From NCBI RefSeq assembly GCF_019703515.2, contig NC_059393.1, positions 12,108,001 to 12,172,000 on the forward strand: 64,000 nucleotides of DNA. The letters are read 5' to 3'. This document shows positions 49,687 through 62,398 of this stretch, piece by piece (position 1 is the first letter of the stretch; each line of letters starts with the position of its first letter). The notes under the pieces were generated by a model. The model was given only the letters and a program-made list of their open reading frames with translations. It made no database searches and was not told where the DNA came from. The translations under genes were made by a program, and so were the position numbers. This DNA is from Myxocyprinus asiaticus. Lineage: Eukaryota > Chordata > Actinopteri > Cypriniformes > Catostomidae.

Positions 49687-50692
49687 ATAAAATTGTACAT
49701 TTAAAGGTGCTGTAAACTTTACACCTTTACCATTTTTAATCATCTTTTAGCATTTTTTGGAGTTTAATTAAAATAGTCCTGCAGTGTAACAAATGAAAAC
49801 TACAAATATTATTTACGAATAGTCTTTCAAGTAATATAAGGTCCTAAAAACTGCATGTATCATAATTGTACATGAAATGAAAAAAAAAAAAAAAGTTTAA
49901 AATTGTTTTAGATGAAAGTAGGCTATATCACGCTGCAGGAAACTGCTGTCACTGCTTGATATTTCATGCCATCTACCCTGATATAAATACAAATACAGAA
50001 GGAAAAGAAAAGGGAAAAGTTTAATATGCAAGATGAGAATGAATGAAAATAATGGAGGAAAGAGAAAGCGATAAGTGAGATGGAGGGGTAACAAGGGGCA
50101 TTGCCCTCCAACCACGCACCTTCTGCTCTGCATATCCTGGAGGGTCCCGTGTTCTTACGTATTCAAAAATACCTTGAGACACATGCTTATTCATACACAG
50201 AGGCAAAGGACTTGCAAATCTCTATCCCTGTGGGATTTTTGCATGACGGGGGGCTCACGTAAAAAGCCCCAAAATTCAGATGAGCTCTTTTATTATTGTT
50301 GCCGATCTCTGTTCCTTCAACAAACCAGATCCAGCTTCAAGTCTGAGCAATACAATCAAATATTTGTCCAAACGCTCGTTTAGTCTCAATAAAAGAACTC
50401 ATCTAAATTCACTTGAAACATTTTTTTAAGAGGAATGACAGTATCCGACGAGATCATTTAACTCCCACTGACACTTTCTTCTGGAAAAGAGACGCTGTTT
50501 TCTGTTCAAACACACTACAGCAGCTGCATTTTGGGGGTTTAACAATTAACCTCTTCAAATTTTTCAAATGTCTTGAATGTTTTACATTTTTCAGTGTCTT
50601 TAAACAAATCTCTGACAGAACAATCAATCTTTTTATCGAGGAAAATTAGCATGAAAAAATGACGATTTGGTGACCAACTGTCTATTTTGGGG

Positions 50693-50722
50693 TTTTTTTT
50701 GGGGGGGGGGGGGGGGGGGGGG
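50693..50722 (+). repeat. T8-G22 homopolymer junction
   Basis: Eight T (50693-50700) run into 22 consecutive G (50701-50722). G-quadruplex formation is plausible. The length could also reflect sequencing uncertainty. Confidence 0.9.
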
Positions 50723-51386
50723 TTTGTACACTGGGGAATGTCGAAAGATGAAGGCCCTCTGTCTGTGGGTGAAAAGCTGTCAAAGAGACCCCGGCTCCTT
50801 GCCTCTGCAGCCTCCTGCTGCCATATTGTGAGTGTGTTTGCGCGGGCAGACACAAAGGGATTAATGGGTTAAGGCTGAAAGTTGAAGGTTAGGAGGGTAA
50901 ACCCAACCCCTGCTGCTGAGCCAGGGAGAGAAATGTCACCGTGACAGACCTGGGGCTGCTTAATCCCCCTCTCACCCCTCTCGCTCTCTCTCGCTCCCTA
51001 ACGGCCTCCCCTCCTGGGCCTGACACACTGAGGCCGCTCCTGTTCCCAGCAGGTCTGTGAACTGCCCCGAGCCAGTGGGCACACACACACACACACACAG
51101 ACAGACATGGAAAAAAGATAGACAGACACACACCCACGCACAGGAAGAGGGGTAGACAAACTTGACAGACGTTTTAACTAGGGCTGGCCAGTATGATTGT
51201 GGTATACAGACAGTGGAAATGTGTCAACTGGTAGAAATTTTGCTACAACACGCCTTAGTAGTAAAATCTGCATGGCTATCCGTGGGCAGGACTGCTTTGA
51301 GGGACATTCCAAACACAGAGTGGGACAAGCCAAACAAGTCAAAATAAGAAACAACTTATTACAAAGCAATTAGCAAAGTTTTGTTG

Positions 51387-51789
51387 TAAGGTTGGTATTG
51401 ATACAGATTTCCCGATTTGTTGCGATTCCAATTCACAAACTCCCAATTCGCTTCAATTGCGATACAATCTGAATCGATTAATTTTAAAATATTTCAGTAA
51501 TAATGTCTATTTTGATTGCATATGAAAGATATCCTCTCTCAGCTAATGCTGTAAATTACATAGGGAATCTTCAAACTTGGTACATCATGAAAATGTAAAA
51601 AAAAAGAAAAATGAACAGGGCCCAAACTATGCAGTTTTAATTGCAATTTAACATATATAAAAATCAACACAACCAAAACTGAAGTGAAATTAAGTAAAAC
51701 GTAAAAGATTGATGTTGGGTTTTAAGATTCGGGATCATTCAAAGGAAGACCATGATTAATCCGAAAATCTGTATTTTATCTCGGCCCTA
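51387..51789 (+). mobile_element. short hAT-type MITE of the GATACAGATTTCC family
   Basis: It starts TAAGGTTGGTATTGATAC, ends CTCGGCCCTA, and shares interior blocks (GCTAATGCT, TGGTACAT) with 57281-58236. Flanks TTTTGTTG and TTTCGTTA match at 6 of 8 positions, compatible with a decayed 8-bp duplication. 403 nt, no ORF. Confidence 0.75.
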
Positions 51790-51799
51790 TTTCGTTATT

Positions 51800-53500
51800 T
51801 ACGTTTGCCAAGTACCATCAAAACTTGATGCATTAGTATAGAAATCAACTAATTTGCAGTCGCAGGTTCTGTATGTGTTTAGTGGCTCTATTCCAAATGC
51901 TTTGAACTTGACTCGTTCAATCAGAAAATAAAATTACTTTCACGTTTTCGAGTCTTTTGTTGTTAACTCAAGTGTTTCATCATGAAAAGCTGTTTTAACA
52001 CTGATGCAAGACACATAACTTATTTGTGATTATTATCTTTTTATAATAATCTTTATAATTATATATTTTTTTGGTTTGCATACAAGTTCCAATAACAAGA
52101 GAAGATAATAAAATGAGATGAAGTATGTTTGATTTAATTCACAAAACATTTTTAGCTTTATATCAAACAAAAATAATCACGGTATAACTAATTTAATGGT
52201 ACAAACAGAAAATAAACAGACACAAAATGTAAATATGAATCAAGTCAAACAAAACTCAAATGAGGCTTTTCAATGTTACACTTTCTACACTACTATATGA
52301 GGCATCAAGTTTCGCTTGAGGCTTAACAACCTGAACTAAATCCATCTCATTACACATATTATAAGTCTCAGCACTTCTAGTACGACGTGAACCTACAATA
52401 TGCCAAAGTGGTGGGAGCTTGCTCTATTGTCGTCACTGTTGTCATCTCGCCACCAATGAAAACACCTTAGAGAAGCCTTAAAATCCATCGGCTTCCATTA
52501 ACGGCAGCCAAACAATCTCGTCTGCTCACATCAGACCAGGAAAGTAATTTGACTGTAGAGCGAACGCTGGCCAATGGGTGAGAATTGAATTGAAATCACC
52601 TTGGAGGAGTGAGCCATTTTTCCTCTTTGCTTTCGCACCCAATGTGAAGCCGGCCGTAGGTGATGGCAGGCTTGGGAGGCCCTTCCAGAGATCCCCCTGG
52701 GCTTCGTGCATGGCTAACCTTCGACAGGACCGCCGCTGCGTGGCAACATGCTGCCGCCACGAGCGCATACAGCACGGGTCAGTCGCAAATCAATGTTTTG
52801 ACGTCCCGGGAATGCTTGTCTTTAAAAGTCGATACACACTGGTTTGATAGAGACGAGGCCGGGGGGAAGGAGGTTAATAGGTGAGTGGTGGAAAGAGCTC
52901 ACAGCTGACACCACTTTTTAGCACCTCTGTCTGTCTATCTGTGAACGGGATGGACGGAGAGCGAATACAGCAAATATGGGCCTATAAACAGGCCTGACTG
53001 CATGCCAATTGAGATGCTAAGATGTCATCATACACTGATGGAAAATCTCCAAGTACATTAATAGCTCCTTGGAGTGAATTGTGTTTAATAAACCATGTCA
53101 ACAAAGAATCATGAATATGTGAGGTGTCATTATCACAGTAGTAAGAAGTCTCGGAGTAGAAACCAAATCGTGGAACCAACAGGGCAAAGTCTGTCAAGTT
53201 TCCAAACACGACACTGCGTTCTATCCACATGTAATATGATGAAGCGACGAAAGCGATGAAAGCATTCTTCTATGCTAATCTGAATTTTTGTCCCAAACAG
53301 CTACAACCACAAGAAGCAATGAGCGACACAACATTCTGTCAGTCACTTGGCTTCCAAATATGCACTGTTGCACTGGTTAGGACCCCAACAATCAAATGTC
53401 ACTGGTCCAAAAAAAAAAAAAAAAAAGAATAATGCTCCACATACTGTAACTGTACATTGGAGATCAAATATGATCTGACTGGCTGTTACTGTGACACAGC
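51800..53500. other. intronic, no recognised element
   Basis: No transposon ends or exons are recognised. 52440-52960 is GC-richer and looks single-copy; short overlapping open frames there on both strands have no known domain. An A-run lies at 53408-53425. Confidence 0.5.
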
Positions 53501-53542
53501 ATTTGCGTTTTCAGTGTGGACATACAAATTACTTGTTCCTAA

Positions 53543-53964
53543 ATAGGGTTGGTAACCAAGAATATTTTCTTTTTCAGAACCGGTTCCATTTAAAAAAAAA
53601 TCTCTGGAATCAAATGATTTTCATGATTTGCGGTCGAGTTCATGAACATGCATTCTTCTGTAGATGTGTCTGCAACATCGTATTAGAATACTTTTTGACA
53701 GGGTTTCTTGTCAGCACTACCTTTCAGCGGTGCAGCAACGTCGCTATTAAATAAGCAGTATGAAATACAGTGTGATCAGTGTAGTCTGATTCTCAAACGA
53801 ATTATGAAACTTTTGAGCCGGTGCTTTTGAATCTGCAGTGTGAAACATAAAAACGTGTCAAGCAAAGTCCAATTCATGAACAAATTAATCTCATGAGCAG
53901 GTTCTTTTGAATCTGCAGCACGGAACATATAGCATGACAAGTATAGTCCGATTCCCATTCCTAT
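53543..53964. mobile_element. inverted-repeat element with GGAATCG-type ends
   Basis: It starts AATAGGGTTGGTAACC and ends GATTCCCATTCCTATT, which are inverted relatives. Internal motifs (GAACCGGTTCC, GAGCCGGTGCTTTTGAATCT, GAGCAGGTTCTTTTGAATCT) resemble the tandem units at 48.9-49.2 kb. No coding capacity. Confidence 0.7.
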
Positions 53965-55270
53965 TTATGAAAATGAATCACATGGTTAAGACACAGTGTA
54001 CTGATCAAGTGACAAATTTTAGCACCCTGGCAATGAAAAAAAAAAGGCTAACCTTTACTTCATATCTCTGCCCTCTTATGCTGGCTAAACACCTTGGTTA
54101 AATTCCCTAGAAAAATTGTAGGACACACATGTTGTAAAAATTGTCCGAAACATTTCCAGTGAATATATATTTAGGTCTGCGTCTGCTTTTCTGAACCAGA
54201 CAAACGAAAAAAAAAACAAACCTTGAAAAACTTTTTTTTTGTTTTTATCGAGTGATGACAGGTGATGTGTTGCCTGCCTGCATCTCCTCTTTCCTCTTTC
54301 TACCCTCCCTCTGTGCCTCCTTCTCCTCTTCTCTTCTTATTTTCGTCCAAAGGTTAAAATGCTGAACTCGCAACCTCCTTGGCAAAATCTTTTCTTCTTC
54401 CTCTCCTTTTTTTGCTCATCTATAAAAGATTTATTTCACAGTATGTAGAAGTCTGGATTAACCCACTCCATGGCCCAGAACAAAGGCATTGTATTTGTGC
54501 CCGAACAGGTCCATGTAAAGAGGCATCCAGTTAGAGGAAGCACCAGCTCCTCAACGTCCACAATAATGCCATTGTGCCTGGCATGCTGGAAGGGTCCTGG
54601 TTGTCTTTAGGGGCTCGTCTAGACTTTGAGCCAGCTACTCAAGGAACTGGTAGAAAATCCCATCAAGCAGTGGAGTGAACGTTAACTAAGGTAACCCGCT
54701 GTGAACCTGATGAAGATGTCAACCGAACATATGGCAAAAAAAAAATTCTATTGTTGGTACAAGGAGCTTTTTTCTTCCCCTCCAGAATGAAGGGGAGTGG
54801 AGAGGGGAGGGAGGGCTGTGTTTGGAAGCCAAAAGCAAGGAATAAGTGTGGTCATCAGTTTACTTCTGGATCAGTAACTTTATTCTAGCTTCGAGCAGCT
54901 CTGCCCCCAGATCTCACAATTAAAAGGGTAAGCAGATTAGCAGGCATCTTTCAAGCTCGAACAGAAAGAAAACACTCAGTAGTTTTAAAATGTTTTTTTC
55001 CACTCAATCCTTTTTTTGCACGCCACAAATAGCATTACATTTCATGCTACTTTAGTTGGCAAGAGCATTAATAAAGGATATACTACATTTCAATGATATG
55101 CTTCTTTAAATTATCACACTGATCATTTATTGCCTGTGAACCTTTCTCTGAAAAGAGAAACCCAATAGTTCACATATACTCTAGAAGTTGAGTGTGCATT
55201 TGGGAAGTTGACAAAAAAAATTGTCCATATCCTTATTTTTTTTTTTCAACATCAAGATTTTATTCTATAA
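53965..55270. other. intronic, no recognised element
   Basis: No transposon or exon is recognised. Pyrimidine-rich around 54270-54420 and purine-rich around 54780-54840. A short plus-strand frame at 54471 (MAQNKGIVFVPEQVHVK) is not backed by any other feature. Confidence 0.45.
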
Positions 55271-55272
55271 TG

Positions 55273-55274
<2 letters not shown>

Positions 55275-55312
<38 letters not shown>
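55275..55312. repeat. (AT)n microsatellite
   Basis: About 38 nt of alternating A and T. Confidence 0.95.
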
Positions 55313-55315
<3 letters not shown>

Positions 55316-55461
55316 AAAGGCAAAGTGTATATTTTTGGTGATGTAACTGATCACAGTTTCTTTTGTTTTTCACCATTTTGGTACCTATTTACTTCAACAG
55401 TCCTGCCGTGTAACTTTTTGTGATTTTTTTTCCCCAAGTACATGATTTACAAGAATTACTG

Positions 55462-55926
55462 TGGGGGGCCCGGGTAGCTCAGTGAGTACTGATGCTGACT
55501 ACCACACCTGGAGTTGCAAGTTTAAATCGTTTAAATGGACGTGCTGAGTGACTCCAGCCAGGTCTCCTAAGCAACCAAATTGGCCCGGTTGCTAGGGAGG
55601 GTAGAGTCACATGGGGCAAACTCCTCGTGGTCGCGATTAGGGGTTCTCGCTCTCAGTGGGGCGTGTGGTAAGTTGTGTTTGGATCGAGGAGAGTAGCATG
55701 AGCCTCCACATGCTGCGAGTCTCCGGGGTGTCATGCACATCAAGTCACGTGATAAGATCCGCGGATTGACGTCTCAGAAACGGAGGCAACTGAGAATTGT
55801 CCTGCGCCACCCGGATTGAGGTGAGTAACCGCACCACCACGAGGACCAACTAAGTAGTGGGAATTGGCCATTCAAAATTGGGGAGAAAAGGGGATAACAA
55901 TTATAAAAAATAAAAATAAAAAAAAC
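55462..55926 (+). mobile_element. tRNA-derived SINE, full length
   Basis: The head GGCCCGGGTAGCTCAGTGAG has an A-box-like TAGCTCAGTGAG, followed about 35 nt later by a degenerate B-box (GAGTTGCAAGTTTAAATC). A body of about 350 nt with CTCCTCGTGGTCGCGATTAG and GGGAATTGGCCATTCAAAAT follows, ending in an A-rich tail. A 5'-truncated relative lies at 6690-6866. As a SINE it would depend on a LINE partner for movement. Confidence 0.85.
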
Positions 55927-56284
55927 ATAAAAGCAATAATAATAATAATTACAAGAATTATTTAAAATTTTGTCAAACTATTTTAAATGAAGTATATCCT
56001 GTCACACTGCAGGACACTGCTGACACTACTTGACATGTCAACTAAGTCATGCCTACAAGTTTACACACGTATTGAATTTACATGTGTTGAATTTCCCGCA
56101 ATACAAACTATTTCTTATATGGTTGTAAAAAAAAAAATTTGATTGTTAAACATGGTCTTCCTTTGAACAATACTGATATCAATACATAAAACCCAAGATC
56201 GATCTTTTACTCTATGCCCATTTTCAGTGCAACCCTGCATATGCAACCAAATTTTGCGCTATGCGACTAAAAAGAGTCTGTGTG

Positions 56285-56546
56285 GGTCCTAATGCCCCAG
56301 TATAGTGACAGGGGCACTATACTGAAAAAAGCACCGTCTTTTGGATGAGACGTTAAACCGAGGTCCTTCTCGTAAAGATTAGGGGTGTAACCCTTTGCCC
56401 CCATTGCCCCTTCTCAATCATGGCCTCCAAATAATCCCCATCCATTAATTGGCTCTATAACTCTACTCTCTCCTCTCCACCAATAGCTGGTGTGTGGTGA
56501 GCGTTCTGGCGCACTACGGCTGCCGTCACATCATCCAGGTGGATGC
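56285..56546 (+). mobile_element. SINE-like dispersed repeat (GTTAAACCGAGGTCC core)
   Basis: It contains TGCCCCAGTATAGTGAC, TTTTGGATGAGACGTTAAAC, CCGAGGTCC, GGGTGTAACCC, TCTCCACCAATAGCTGGTGT and ATCATCCAGGTGGATGC. I recognise this order as a very common repeat of fish genomes, though I am not certain of its formal name. It is followed by an ATTC microsatellite (about 56547-56570). Confidence 0.7.
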
Positions 56547-57280
56547 ATTCATTCATTCATTCATTCATAAAACTGTCTGATTAGCCACTGGCTGGTAAAT
56601 TTTCAAATTTCACTTGCCAGTGATTAAGCAGTATATTGGCGAAGAAGTTTAGCATCAACATCTTTTCACTGTGTGTCGTGTCGCATGAGCGCTTTTAGTC
56701 TAAAGGAAATGTACCTTGTGGGCAGGCTATATGGGTCTGGAGTGTAACCATCTTGTAACCATTTTCAAACTTGTATGAACTTGGACAGGCTATAGTTACA
56801 TTTACATTTCATTAAAAGAGGTCAACTCTGATTTTGGATAAGTTTTCATAAAAAGCATTCTCCCTTTTACCGCATTTGGCTCTACAGACCAGTGCAATGC
56901 ATCTGTTGGATTTCAATACAAATTATGAGAGTAGAAGATGCTTTGACTCGTTCTGTGTAATGTGTGTCCTAAGATGAGATCCGCGCAATCCTTTTTCATT
57001 GAATAATGTCTCTTAATAAATGTTGATCAGAAACAACAAACAAAGAAACGTTTAATTCTAATCACACATAGCACGGATGCAGTAAAGAAACTGTGCGACT
57101 CCACTCTCGTTAATATGCGCTAAACCAAAACACTTCTGTAAGACACTCACTAAACTGCCGGTATTCTTAGTGACAGCACCATTTTAGCACTTATATCAAT
57201 GTAAATGGTACAAATTATGGATGTAATAATAAACTTAACAAAATGTACTGTATATTTGCAATATAATGCAATTTCAAGAC

Positions 57281-58236
57281 TAGGGCTGTGTATTGATACA
57301 GATTTCCATATTTGTTTTACTTAAGATTCACAAGCTCTCATTCAATTCCGATTTGAATTAGATTCATATGGGATTATTTCAGTTAAAATGTCCAATTTGC
57401 TTACATATGAAAGAAATTCTCTCCCCGCTAATGCTATTAATTATACTGGGGACCATCTAACTAGGTACATTATGAAAATAGTAATTTTACTAATTATGTT
57501 TTATTAGTTCTTCATAAGTTTGGTCACTTTTTGGCTTTCAAAAATTAACAAATCCATGCATTCAATCAATAAATAAGATATTAATAAGATATTTAATATA
57601 TTAATAAGATAATAAGATATTTAATATACTGTATTTTTTGTTACGTTTAATTGCATAATTTGTCCTATTAGAAGTATTTGCATTGATTTGTCGAACATGT
57701 GCTAAAAGCCTCTGTCTCTTTAAAAAAACAGGCATTTCTGTAAAGAGCATCTGTGAATGAGCGCATGTTAACGAGAGAGGACTCAAATGGCTTTTTCTCA
57801 TTTGCACTATGCATGATTAGAATAAAATTTTTATTTTTGTTGTTTTTGACCAACAACTGACTGCAGAGAACAGAAAGGGTATTAAAATAGACATTATTCT
57901 ATGACAAATGGGTTGCATGGATCTCGTCTTTGGACACACATTACACGGAACAAAATTTACTCTCAACTCGCAGTGAAAGGATCTTGCTGATGAATGCTCC
58001 AAAATATACTAAACAATCACTGGTGAGTGAAATCTAAACATTTATCTGTCAATTGCCAAATATATATATTTTAGTTGCATAGCGCAAAATTTGGTTACAA
58101 ATGCGAGTGATTTCCTCTCATTGTAGATGAGAGTTGCGTATAGAGTAAAAGGATCTTAGGATTTGAGAATCCATATTGAGATCATTCAAATGAAGATTGC
58201 GATGCACCGGAAAATCAATATTTTTACCCACCCCTA
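57281..58236 (+). mobile_element. hAT-type MITE with perfect 8-bp target duplication
   Basis: It begins TAGGGCTGTGTATTGATAC and ends CACCCCTA, whose reverse complement starts TAGGGGTGGGTA. The 8-mer TTCAAGAC stands on both sides (57273-57280, 58237-58244). 956 nt without a transposase. Related copies lie at 51387-51789 and, reversed and truncated, at 44000-44093. Confidence 0.88.
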
Positions 58237-58364
58237 TTCAAGACACCATATATTTAATTGATAGAATAAATACATTTTTTGCTTAAAAAAGTTAAAATGT
58301 GACCAAAAATTAAAACAATTATGATAAAATTGGTAAAATTAATATTTCTGTAATGTAGCAAGCG

Positions 58365-59325
58365 ATACTATACCAGCTTAAGTATCACGATGCCCAGTAG
58401 TATCACGATACCACACAATAGTGTGTTATTTCTTAACATAGTCGGTCATAGTGGTTCTTAGAAACTAGTTATTCCACTTGTTGCTCTGGAAGAGGTGAAA
58501 TTAACTGATGGATGTACTGGGAGAAGGCTGAAATGGTCTAACTTGTTATCTTATACATTCTTAGTTTGATGTAAATAAAAAAAATAAAAAACTTCACCAC
58601 ATCAAAACAGCTAGTTCAAATGGCAACGATTTTAAACTTTTATTACATTGTTACATTTCTGTGATTATTTGACTATTGGTAACAAAAAAATAAAGATATT
58701 GTATGTTAATAATGGTAAATCTGAAAATGTTTAAACATTAAGGTTAAATTAAATGATAATAAACTGTGTGTATTCTGCAGAAGCAGTGGGATGTGTCCAA
58801 ATGTGTTTAATAAGGCTGCTGGTGTTCCCCCTTTGGCTTGAAATCTTTGTAGACATTCAGGGCAGATGGGTTTTCCTGGTCTCATCAGACAAAACCCAAA
58901 ATAATTCCAAATCTCGTTATGTGAATTGTGTTTTGTAAAAAGCTTCTCACTCTCCAAAGTTTTATTTAAATCCATATTATCCGTTAGGAGACACCACCGC
59001 CAATTAACATGCTGGAATTCAGACGTGTGTGTTTGAAGTATGGGAATACCACACATTGAAAAATAAACAATATCATATAAGGGGCAAATTCTAAACAGCA
59101 TTTTGCGCTCTTAAAGGGCACTGCGTGAAGGGGACGCCACTCGAAAAGATTACAATATGGGGTCTGATTCAAATGAAGTTTTTAGCAAAAATAATATTTA
59201 CTACCTCACATACAACATAACTTATGGTACTACCGTATTAATGGTACTACCGTTTAAAAAATATTGTGGCACCGGCAGAAGCTTTAGTATCGTGATACTA
59301 CCGTAGCACTGGTATACCGTGCAAC
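58365..59325. mobile_element. inverted-repeat element with TATCACGATAC motifs
   Basis: The left part ACTATACCAGCTTAAGTATC is mirrored by the right part, whose reverse complement reads GGTATACCAGTGCTACGGTA followed by GTATCACGATACTAAAG. It abuts the next element at 59326. The interior carries an antisense open frame (58706-59101) without a known domain. Confidence 0.65.
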
Positions 59326-60062
59326 TAGGGCTGAAACAATTAGTCGACATTATCGACAAAAAAAATGTTGTTGCCGAATAGTCGTTTGATCTCATTTAAC
59401 GTAACATGAGATCATATGAAAATCTAATGATGGCGCGTGAGAGCAGCACTGCAGCTCAAGCCTGACTGAGGAGAAGAAGAATTACACAGCTCACAGTTCA
59501 GATGCACTCTAAACTTCAAACAGCTTCAGGTTATGTAGATCGCAAAGTATGAGGGAATTATACAAAAATACAAAATAAGTAAATACAGAAGCACTCTCGT
59601 TGTGGAATAAGCAGAGCCGGAGCTGCTGCTCCTCTGAAGCAAAACTTGCGTGTTGAGCGTCTTTAAAGGAAACACCCCAGCATTACATCTTTAATGCAGT
59701 TATATTTAATGCGTTATAGCTTTATTCAAGTTCAAATAATAAGGAAGCAGGTTGTGTTAATAACTACAAACTCCAAAACTATAATTTCTCTTTGCGGTCA
59801 GCGCCTCTTCTATGAGTTGCGCAAAGTGTCCCGATCTAAGATGGAGAGATTGAAACTGCATCCAGCTGATGAAAACTCTGTCGCGGGGACACTCGTCCCT
59901 CGAGTGCACGCTTGCTGCAGTTAGATTATAACGTGATGGCTTGTGACTTATTGAATCATAATATATGTCACTGTGCATTTCTTATTAAGCTTTATTTAGT
60001 AAGAGAGTTTGTTTTTTTGTGAGTTAAAGATGGATTGAAGTGAACAAAATGGTGAGAGAGTG
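59326..60062 (+). mobile_element. one-ended TAGGGCTGAAACAATTAGTC repeat
   Basis: The start TAGGGCTGAAACAATTAGTC followed by GACATTATCGACAAA is the end of a common hAT-like fish element. The matching right end was not found before 60062, so the copy is truncated; the right coordinate is approximate. Confidence 0.55.
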
Positions 60063-60505
60063 TAGTCTTCGCCCCATTATACACTGCAACAAAATACGTT
60101 TCCGATTTGTTTTTGTTTTGGCTTATTTTCCAATATAAATATCTAAATCTCCTTTAAAACAACGCACATTTACTTCAGCAGCTATACCGCAGAAGAATTT
60201 TTTTTTTTATCTAAGAATGTTGAATATAATATTAAAAATACAAATATTTCAAAATATCTAAAAATCCTTTAAAAGATGCATTCACCTGATAAGCAGCATA
60301 TAAGATATTTATACCTGCTTTTAGAGAATAGATCTTGAATATAAGTATATTTTGTCTTTACTGCACTCGCTGAAGTATAACCAAGTGAAAAAATACACTT
60401 ATATACAAAATACACTTTAAGAAACATTCTCTTAAAGTACAGTGCATCTGGAAAGTATTCACAGCGCTTCACTTTTTCCACATTTTGTTATGTTACAGCC
60501 TTATT

Positions 60506-62229
60506 CAGGGCCGGAGTGGGATTCATATCCAGCCCGGGATGTCATTTCCAAGTCAGCCCACACCCAAAAGGGGGGTTGGAGGTGAAGATGATAACAATAA
60601 AACAAGATCAGAGTAAAAATATGCAATATATGTAATTACTTGAAAATTATTTAAGCTCTCCATGTCATTATACCACATACAGCATTCACTAAGATTTTCA
60701 CTTTGTCATAAGACATCATTGTATGTGTTGTAAAAATAAGTGAATGTTAAAGGGATATTTGATCATTTCCTCACCCTCATGCCATCCCAGTTGTGTATGA
60801 CTTTCTTTTGCAGAACATGAATGAAGATGTTTAGAAGAACTGTTGGTCCATTCAATGCAAGTAAATGAGAAGCGGTGAGAAACAGTTCAATAATTAAGTC
60901 ATTTTTTACTATAAATCTCCACTTTCACTTTCATAAGCACTCTTCTCTCTTAAGAGTTCTTCTTCTGTTTTTGGTGATTTACATAAGCATATTGCCCCCT
61001 ACTGGGCAGGAAGGAGAATTTATAGTAAAAAAAATAAAATAAAAAAAATAAAAAAACTTAAATATTGATCTGTTTCTCACCCACACCTATCATATCGCTT
61101 CTGAAGACATAGATTAAACCACTGGAGTTGTATGGATTACTTTTATACTGCATTTATGTGATTTTTGTACCTTCTGAGTTCTGATCACCATTCACTTGCA
61201 TTGAAAGGACCAACAGAACTGAGAAATTCTTCTAAAAAGCTTAATTTGTGTTCAGCAGAAAACAGAAAGTCAGTAAATGATCAGAGAAATTTCATTTTTG
61301 GGTAAACTAAGTTTATTTTAAAGACTATCTAGGCACATAATAACACTATAGAACTGTAAATGTTTATAACTCTTTCAAGATGTGCAGGCTCACACTTTAA
61401 ATGGTCAGTGCTTTGTATTTTATATAATTAAAAAAGCAACAGATCCAGTGAAGCAATTAAGGTTGAGTGATTGTATTTACATTTTTACATGCCATTCAAA
61501 ACGTGCCATTTCACAATGATAAGAGTGAAATAAAAGACTAAATATAACACAGTTGTACTTTTCTTTTATTTGGAATGTAAATGTTCAGGACAAAGGCAAA
61601 ATGGTTACTGTCTCTTTAAGAGGGTTTTAATGGCATGATACAACATTGAAGGCACTTTGTGCAGTTTGTTTCGTTGAGTTTATTCTTTTGAGAGCTGTAA
61701 AGTCCCATTATTTTCATACCGTGTCGTGCTGTTGCCTCTGTATTCATTTACTTTAAGTATTCTGTTATTTTGTGACAAAAAATAATTTTGCTATTATCAT
61801 TCTGCACTGCAAGGGAAGAGGATTTCAGAGATTAATTAATTGAGATTGTGAGACTGCAGTCAGTATTAAACTTGTGATGATCTTGTACCTGAAGCACGTT
61901 CATCCATTCAGCTATTAGTAGCCTATCTGTTCTCTATGGATCTTCCGTGATCCTTCCCGCGCTGTCAAGTGAAGCGGCGCAACATCAGTTTCGTCTCTCA
62001 CAGGCTACTCTCTCATTTGTTTGGGTGTGAGATGATAAAATACAGACTGCGTCCGCTATGATACGGAACCCAATTCTGATCCTTTAAATACCAGATGTTA
62101 CGGACTGTTGGCAAATGATATGCGACATATGATGAAAGTTTGTCAATCAACATGAGGACCTAACCTGCCCAATTTTTGACCTGCCCAGCGGGAATTCTCC
62201 CGATCTTCCCTATTGCCACTCCGGCCCTG
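60506..62229. mobile_element. non-autonomous hAT element with perfect 8-bp target duplication
   Basis: It has the perfect 14-base inverted terminus CAGGGCCGGAGTGG (60506 onward, and inverted at 62216-62229). The 8-mer GCCTTATT flanks it on both sides (60498-60505, 62230-62237). The duplicated octamer is part of the Tc1 terminal repeat, so the hAT jumped into an existing Tc1. The 1,724-nt body has no transposase and carries a foldback element at about 60749-61316. Confidence 0.94.
60749..61316. mobile_element. foldback element nested in the hAT
   Basis: The left arm TTAAAGGGATATTTGATCAT, then CTCACCCTCATGCCATCCCA, belongs to the same family as the arm at 27312. The right arm runs from CATTCACTTGCATTGAAAGG to TTTCATTTTTGGGTAAACTA. 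The arms are inverted relatives with several differences, and the right TTAA is degraded. No ORF. Confidence 0.75.
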
Positions 62230-62398
62230 GCCTTATTCCAAAATGGATGAAATTCATTATTTTCCTCAAAATTCTACAAACAATACCCCATAATGACAAC
62301 GTGAAAGAAGTTTGTTTGAAATCTTTGCAAATTTATTAAAAAGAAAAAAAAGAAAAGAAAAAAAAAATCACATGTACATAAGTATTCACAGCCTTTGC

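Noticed and set aside
53430..53490. Possible missing N-terminal dennd1b exon (minus-strand IIFDLQC)
   Set aside because: The surrounding residues do not fit DENND1B and there is no suitable donor leaving a single G.
54471..54530. Short plus-strand frame starting MAQNKGIVFVPEQ, looked at as a possible exon
   Set aside because: No splice context, no homologue that I know and no continuation; kept only as intron sequence.
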